Assembly (NCBI GenBank): GCA_044341025.1 | Contig: JBIISM010000021.1 | Coordinates: 1 to 25,957, forward strand | DNA from: JABMMZ01 sp044341025 | GTDB taxonomy: Bacteria > Bacteroidota > Bacteroidia > NS11-12g > UBA955 | Reading direction: 5' to 3' | Length of the DNA stretch: 25,957 nt | Position numbers and translations under genes: made by a program | The notes under the pieces: generated by a model | Database searches by the model: none | Told to the model about the DNA's origin: nothing | What the model saw: the letters and a program-made list of their open reading frames with translations, nothing else | Shown here: positions 22,900 through 25,957 of the stretch, piece by piece | How positions within the stretch are numbered: the stretch's first letter is position 1 | Layout of the letters: each line of letters starts with the position of its first letter

Positions 22900-23678
22900 A
22901 AAGTATCTTGTTTGATAAAACGAATAACCTCATCATTAAAAATTATAGGCTGTTCTACATTTACCACATGCCCACATGAGGGAATCACGTATAGTTGTGA
23001 AGACAAATGGTTTTTAACCAATTTGCTGATAGACGGCAAGAACATGTGGTCTTCGGCCCCCATAATGTAAAGTGTTGGTATGCCACAGTCTTTAATCCTG
23101 AAAAAGTTGAGCAAAGGGTTCACTTCTGCCACTAATGTAAACCAGCGTTTGAATTCTTTTTGGTACAATTTTTTCGCTTCACCAATAAACAAGTTTCTCG
23201 ATTCGCGGTGTTTCTTGCGCGGCATAATGGTCCACGCCAAGAAACGGTAGAGTATCAAATAGGGCACCACCGATTTGAGCATATTGCCAAGGCGCATTAA
23301 AAATTGACCGCGCAAATTGAGTTTCATTACCGCCCCGCCCATTACCATGCTTTTGGTGTATTGCGGATAGCGCTCTGAAATTTCTCTGATGATAATGGTG
23401 CCTAATGAAATGCCAATAAAATGGGTTTTCTTTATTTGCAGGTGCTTAAGCACTTCAATAACCTCGTCGCCAATAACGTCAAAACTGTATTGTTTCAGCT
23501 TTTCGTAGATTGGTTTTTTCGACTGGCCATGGCCGCGCAGGTCGATTAAAACCAAGTTAAAATGTTTGCTAAAATCGCGTATTTGTTTGAACCAAATAGA
23601 ACTGCTTCCACCGGCACCGTGCACGAAGGTTACCCATTCGGCATCAGGACTGTGGAGGTAGGTTGTATAATGCAGCAC
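22896..23678 (-). CDS. Alpha/beta hydrolase
   Basis: A 260-residue alpha/beta-hydrolase-fold enzyme. Numbering from the GTG at 23678, the oxyanion region HGAGG is at 20-24, the nucleophile Ser91 is in GISLG, the acid Asp210 in GAEDHMF and the base His237 in CGHVVNVE; DLRGHGQS (46-53) is also typical. A lid of about 70 residues follows the nucleophile. The open frame continues to ATG 23729, inside paaC, but a TAnnTTTG box at 23689-23696 sits between, and GTG gives the natural opening MLHYTTYLHSP. The substrate is unknown; the position after paaC suggests, but does not show, a role in phenylacetate use, perhaps as a thioesterase or lactonase. Confidence 0.85.
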   Translation of the reverse strand: MLHYTTYLHSPDAEWVTFVHGAGGSSSIWFKQIRDFSKHFNLVLIDLRGHGQSKKPIYEKLKQYSFDVIGDEVIEVLKHLQIKKTHFIGISLGTIIIREISERYPQYTKSMVMGGAVMKLNLRGQFLMRLGNMLKSVVPYLILYRFLAWTIMPRKKHRESRNLFIGEAKKLYQKEFKRWFTLVAEVNPLLNFFRIKDCGIPTLYIMGAEDHMFLPSISKLVKNHLSSQLYVIPSCGHVVNVEQPIIFNDEVIRFIKQDTF

Positions 23679-23688
23679 TTTGAATGAA

Positions 23689-23696
23689 CAAAGGTA
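23689..23696 (-). promoter_or_regulatory. -7 box TACCTTTG inside the paaC/hydrolase junction
   Basis: On the minus strand 23696-23689 reads TACCTTTG, identical to the box before the gene at 21454. It ends 10 nt before GTG 23678 and lies after the paaC stop, so the hydrolase may have its own promoter as well as readthrough from the paa operon. It decides the start of the hydrolase gene. Confidence 0.5.
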
Positions 23697-23715
23697 TGCA
23701 ATTAAAGTTTGTGTT

Positions 23716-24480
23716 TTACCACTTCGCATCGGGGTAGGCTCTTTGCAAATATTGCATTTCGGCCAATATATACCCTAACTTTTCGGTGTGAACACCTTTG
23801 CGGCTGCCGGTTTGCATATAGCCTGAACTTGGCACCGAAAGCTTTGCCTGTCCCAAAACATCAATGATGTCGGTTTTCCATGGACCTTCCAATTTGCTCA
23901 CATCGGCAGCTATACCACCTTCGTGCAACCATTCGTTGATCTCATCGGTTTCGAAAAGTTCGCCGGTATACATCCACAAATCGTTGAGCGCAGTTTGCAT
24001 GCGTTCTTTGCTTTCACTGGTTCCATCGCCTAGGCGAATGCACCAATCGCTTGCATGTTTTTTATGGTACTTAATTTCTTTGATGGCTTTCGCTGCAATA
24101 CCTGCAATGTTCTCGTCGCTGCTTTTTAGCAAAGCTGTGTACAAATGGTACTCAAAAGTAGAGATGAATAATTGACGGGTCATGGTATGCGCGAAATCGC
24201 CGTTTTCTTGTTCCACCAATAAGTGGTTGTAAAACTTGCGTTCAGGGCGTTTGTAGGCCAAGTCATCTTCCGTGCGGCCTTTGCCTTCAACCTCAGCAGC
24301 ATATCTTAAAATAGCCTCTGCGCGACCAATCATGTCTAATGCAATATTGGTTAAGGCCAAGTCTTCTTCTAAGATTGGGGCTTTGCTGCACCATTCACCT
24401 AGACGGTGGCCAAGAATAAGGGCGTCGTCGGCCAAACGCAGGGTATATAAAAATAAGACGTCTTCTTGTTTCATTCTCAT
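23716..24480 (-). CDS. paaC: 1,2-phenylacetyl-CoA epoxidase, structural subunit PaaC
   Basis: PaaC forms the core heterodimer with PaaA in the diiron monooxygenase that epoxidises phenylacetyl-CoA, the first ring-attacking step of the aerobic phenylacetate pathway. At 254 residues it has family length. Typical stretches are LFLYTLRLADDALILGHRL (10-28), EEDLALTNIALDMIGRAE (about 38-55) and the helix KEIKYHKKHASDWCIRLGDG. It has the ferritin-like four-helix fold by family knowledge. The start at 24480 overlaps the paaB stop as ATGA; a second ATG two codons later is also possible. The alpha/beta hydrolase follows. Confidence 0.94.
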   Translation of the reverse strand: MRMKQEDVLFLYTLRLADDALILGHRLGEWCSKAPILEEDLALTNIALDMIGRAEAILRYAAEVEGKGRTEDDLAYKRPERKFYNHLLVEQENGDFAHTMTRQLFISTFEYHLYTALLKSSDENIAGIAAKAIKEIKYHKKHASDWCIRLGDGTSESKERMQTALNDLWMYTGELFETDEINEWLHEGGIAADVSKLEGPWKTDIIDVLGQAKLSVPSSGYMQTGSRKGVHTEKLGYILAEMQYLQRAYPDAKW

Positions 24481-24773
24481 ATGTTTAATGCCCCCTCTGG
24501 CATGGTGTAAAATGTCGGATGACGGTAAGCTTTATCGTTTGAAGGATCGAACAACATGTCGCTGTCGTTAGGGTCTGAAGCCACAATGGCATTGCTTGGA
24601 ACTATCCAAATACTGGTGCCTTCGTTTCTTCTAAAATAGGTGTCTCTCGCATTTTGCATGGCGATAGATTTATCTGGTCCATGCACACTGCCAGCATGTT
24701 TGTATGGCGTGCCAGGTTGTGATTGGATAAAAACCTCCCAAAGAGGCCATTGAGAATCTTGAATGTTTTCCAT
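24477..24773 (-). CDS. paaB: 1,2-phenylacetyl-CoA epoxidase subunit PaaB
   Basis: PaaB is the small subunit that bridges the PaaA-PaaC dimers in the phenylacetyl-CoA epoxidase. The 98-residue length is normal. The opening WPLWEVFIQSQPGTPYKHAG (9-28), the GPDKSIAMQNARDTYFRRNE stretch (about 32-51) and SIWIVPSNAI (54-63) identify it. It starts 4 nt after the paaA stop and overlaps paaC by 4 nt, so the three subunits are translated together. Confidence 0.95.
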   Translation of the reverse strand: MENIQDSQWPLWEVFIQSQPGTPYKHAGSVHGPDKSIAMQNARDTYFRRNEGTSIWIVPSNAIVASDPNDSDMLFDPSNDKAYRHPTFYTMPEGALNI

Positions 24774-24777
24774 GTGC

Positions 24778-25716
24778 TTATTGTTTTACGGATTGGTTTT
24801 GTTTTAATGCATAAGCGCTAGCCGCTTTTCTTACCCATTCACCTTCGTGGTGTGCTTTTAAATGATTGTCCATGCGCTGCTTGTTGCAAGGGCCATTGCC
24901 ATTGATAACGCTTTGGAATTCTTCCCAATTAATTTCACCATGTTCGTAATGCTTGGTTTCTTCGTTCCATTTTAAATCTTTATCGGGAACAATTAAACCA
25001 ATTATTTCGGCTTGTTGAACGGTTTTGTCAATAAATTTTTGTCTCAAAACATCGTTGCTTGCGCGTTTGATTTTCCATTTAATGGCGTTGCCAGAATGCG
25101 GCGAGTTGGTGTCGTGAGGGCCAAACATCATTAAAGCAGGCCACCACCAGCGGTTCATAGCATCTTGTGCCATCTCTTGTTGTTCTGGTGTGCCTTGCAT
25201 CATGTGGGCCATAATTTCGTAACCTTGTCTTTGGTGGAAACTTTCTTCTTTACAAATTCTCACCATGGCGCGGGCATAAGGACCATAAGACGTTCTTTGC
25301 AAAGACACTTGGTTAACAATGGCAGCACCGTCAACCAACCAACCAATGGCACCAATGTCGGCCCAGGTAAGTGCAGGGTAGTTAAAAATGCTTGAGTATT
25401 TGGCTTTGCCGCTGTGCAGTTGTTGTATCAATTCGTCGCGGCTAATGCCAAGCGTTTCTGCGGCAGAGTATAGGTAAAGACCATGTCCACCTTCATCTTG
25501 AATTTTGGCTAAGAGGATTTTTTTAGCTCTTAAGCTTGGCGCTCGGCTAATCCAATTGCCTTCTGGTTGCATACCAATGACTTCGGAATGGGCGTGTTGA
25601 GATATTTGGCGAACTAAGTGTTTGCGGTAATCTTCAGGCATCCAATCGCGTGGTTCGATGTTGCTATCTGCGTCAATTAATGACTCAAAATGCTTTAATT
25701 TGGTCTCGTTTTCCAT
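24778..25716 (-). CDS. paaA: 1,2-phenylacetyl-CoA epoxidase, catalytic subunit PaaA
   Basis: PaaA carries the diiron centre that inserts oxygen into the ring of phenylacetyl-CoA. The 312-residue chain shows the expected ligand motifs: Glu45 in HAHSEVIG, Glu75 and His78 in DEGGHGLYLY, and Glu158/His161 in EESFHQRQG; the fourth-helix segment ending QQEMAQDAMNRWWWPAL is also typical. It is the first gene of paaABC. The reductase gene paaE and the Fe-S assembly gene paaD are not in the operon here; the gene after paaC is an alpha/beta hydrolase. The upstream 241 bp holds a weak -7 box, a palindrome and short repeats but no gene. Confidence 0.96.
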   Translation of the reverse strand: MENETKLKHFESLIDADSNIEPRDWMPEDYRKHLVRQISQHAHSEVIGMQPEGNWISRAPSLRAKKILLAKIQDEGGHGLYLYSAAETLGISRDELIQQLHSGKAKYSSIFNYPALTWADIGAIGWLVDGAAIVNQVSLQRTSYGPYARAMVRICKEESFHQRQGYEIMAHMMQGTPEQQEMAQDAMNRWWWPALMMFGPHDTNSPHSGNAIKWKIKRASNDVLRQKFIDKTVQQAEIIGLIVPDKDLKWNEETKHYEHGEINWEEFQSVINGNGPCNKQRMDNHLKAHHEGEWVRKAASAYALKQNQSVKQ

Positions 25717-25726
25717 TTTAATTCTG

Positions 25727-25734
25727 CAATGCTA
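25727..25734 (-). promoter_or_regulatory. -7-like box TAGCATTG for paaABC
   Basis: On the minus strand 25734-25727 reads TAGCATTG followed by CAG, one mismatch from TAnnTTTG, ending 10 nt before ATG 25716. Position and the trailing CA match the other boxes in the window. Confidence 0.4.
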
Positions 25735-25757
25735 AGCAAGGTTTGGAATTAAAATTC

Positions 25758-25769
25758 TGACCGTGGTCA
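25758..25769. promoter_or_regulatory. Palindrome upstream of paaA, candidate operator
   Basis: TGACCGTGGTCA is a 12-bp inverted repeat (TGACC / GGTCA around GT) about 24 bp upstream of the paaA -7 box, where a repressor could block the promoter. Phenylacetate operons are often controlled by TetR-family PaaR or GntR-family PaaX proteins, but no regulator gene is in the window and the match to any known site is unproven. Confidence 0.35.
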
Positions 25770-25806
25770 AGAAAGAGGGTTGATGGTGGTCAGTTGGGGA
25801 AAGGGT

Positions 25807-25912
25807 ATAGGGGCTAGCGTCTAGGGTATAGTTAGGGTTTCGGAAGCTTGATTATTTCGATATGCAATTTAATTCATTCAAGGTTATAGGGGTTAGCGTC
25901 TAGGGTATAGTT
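25807..25912. repeat. Pair of 28-bp direct repeats upstream of paaABC
   Basis: Copies at 25807-25834 and 25885-25912 start 78 bp apart and differ at one base. Each holds GGGGCTAGCGTCTAGGG (GGGGTTAGCG in the second) flanked by TATA and TATAGTT. The GGGGCTA/GGGGTTA heptamers match those at 19262-19282 on the other strand. More copies may lie beyond the window edge. Function unknown. Confidence 0.7.
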
Positions 25913-25957
25913 GGCATTTGTGATGCTTCATAACTTCCCGTTCTTATTGATATTGTA

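Overview
The window looks like a chromosomal segment of a member of the Bacteroidota (Bacteroidetes). Three things point there. The gene families are typical of the phylum: FecR-type anti-sigma factor, TonB-dependent receptor with an STN domain, DUF4249 lipoprotein, WbqC-like protein, and a membrane domain of the AraC-sensor type. Shine-Dalgarno sequences are weak or absent. Many genes have a TAnnTTTG-like -7 box, often followed by CA, a few bases before the start codon, which is the phylum's promoter type. Composition is moderately AT-rich and genes are packed tightly, with several 1-10 bp overlaps and abutting convergent stop codons. No rRNA, tRNA, transposase, phage gene or CRISPR array was found.

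Layout. 1-357: no gene; two copies of a 91-bp tandem repeat and an intrinsic terminator. 358-3293: LD-carboxypeptidase (cell-wall recycling), GtrA-like membrane protein, a small membrane-anchored unknown on the minus strand, FolK (folate synthesis) and a WbqC-like protein. 3390-8031: a cell-surface uptake/signalling set of FecR-like anti-sigma factor (N-terminus in another frame), TonB-dependent receptor and DUF4249 lipoprotein, with no sigma factor beside it. 8032-10690 (minus): an ABC ATPase with an extra helical N-terminus and an 8-helix membrane partner. 10852-12343: PfkB sugar kinase and Aat (N-degron aminoacyl transferase). 12394-13155 (minus): seven-helix membrane protein that looks like an AraC-type sensor lacking its DNA-binding domain. 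13463-17676: biotin carboxylase, glutamyl-tRNA synthetase, a lipoprotein and a stand-alone cobalamin-binding mutase subunit. 17677-19288: structured intergenic elements flanking an AT-rich secreted unknown. 19289-22899: an arginase-fold protein that has lost its metal ligands, an SDR reductase and a secreted unknown. 22896-25716 (minus): alpha/beta hydrolase and paaC-paaB-paaA, the core of phenylacetyl-CoA epoxidase. 25717-25957: candidate paa promoter/operator and short direct repeats.

Most of the window is ordinary core metabolism. The parts that deserve a second look are the frame-split anti-sigma gene, the ABC ATPase/membrane-protein pair, the truncated AraC-like sensor, the metal-ligand-less arginase homologue, the hairpin elements around 17.7 and 19.1-19.3 kb, and the 91-bp tandem repeat. 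Nothing here can be claimed as a clearly new system from sequence alone.
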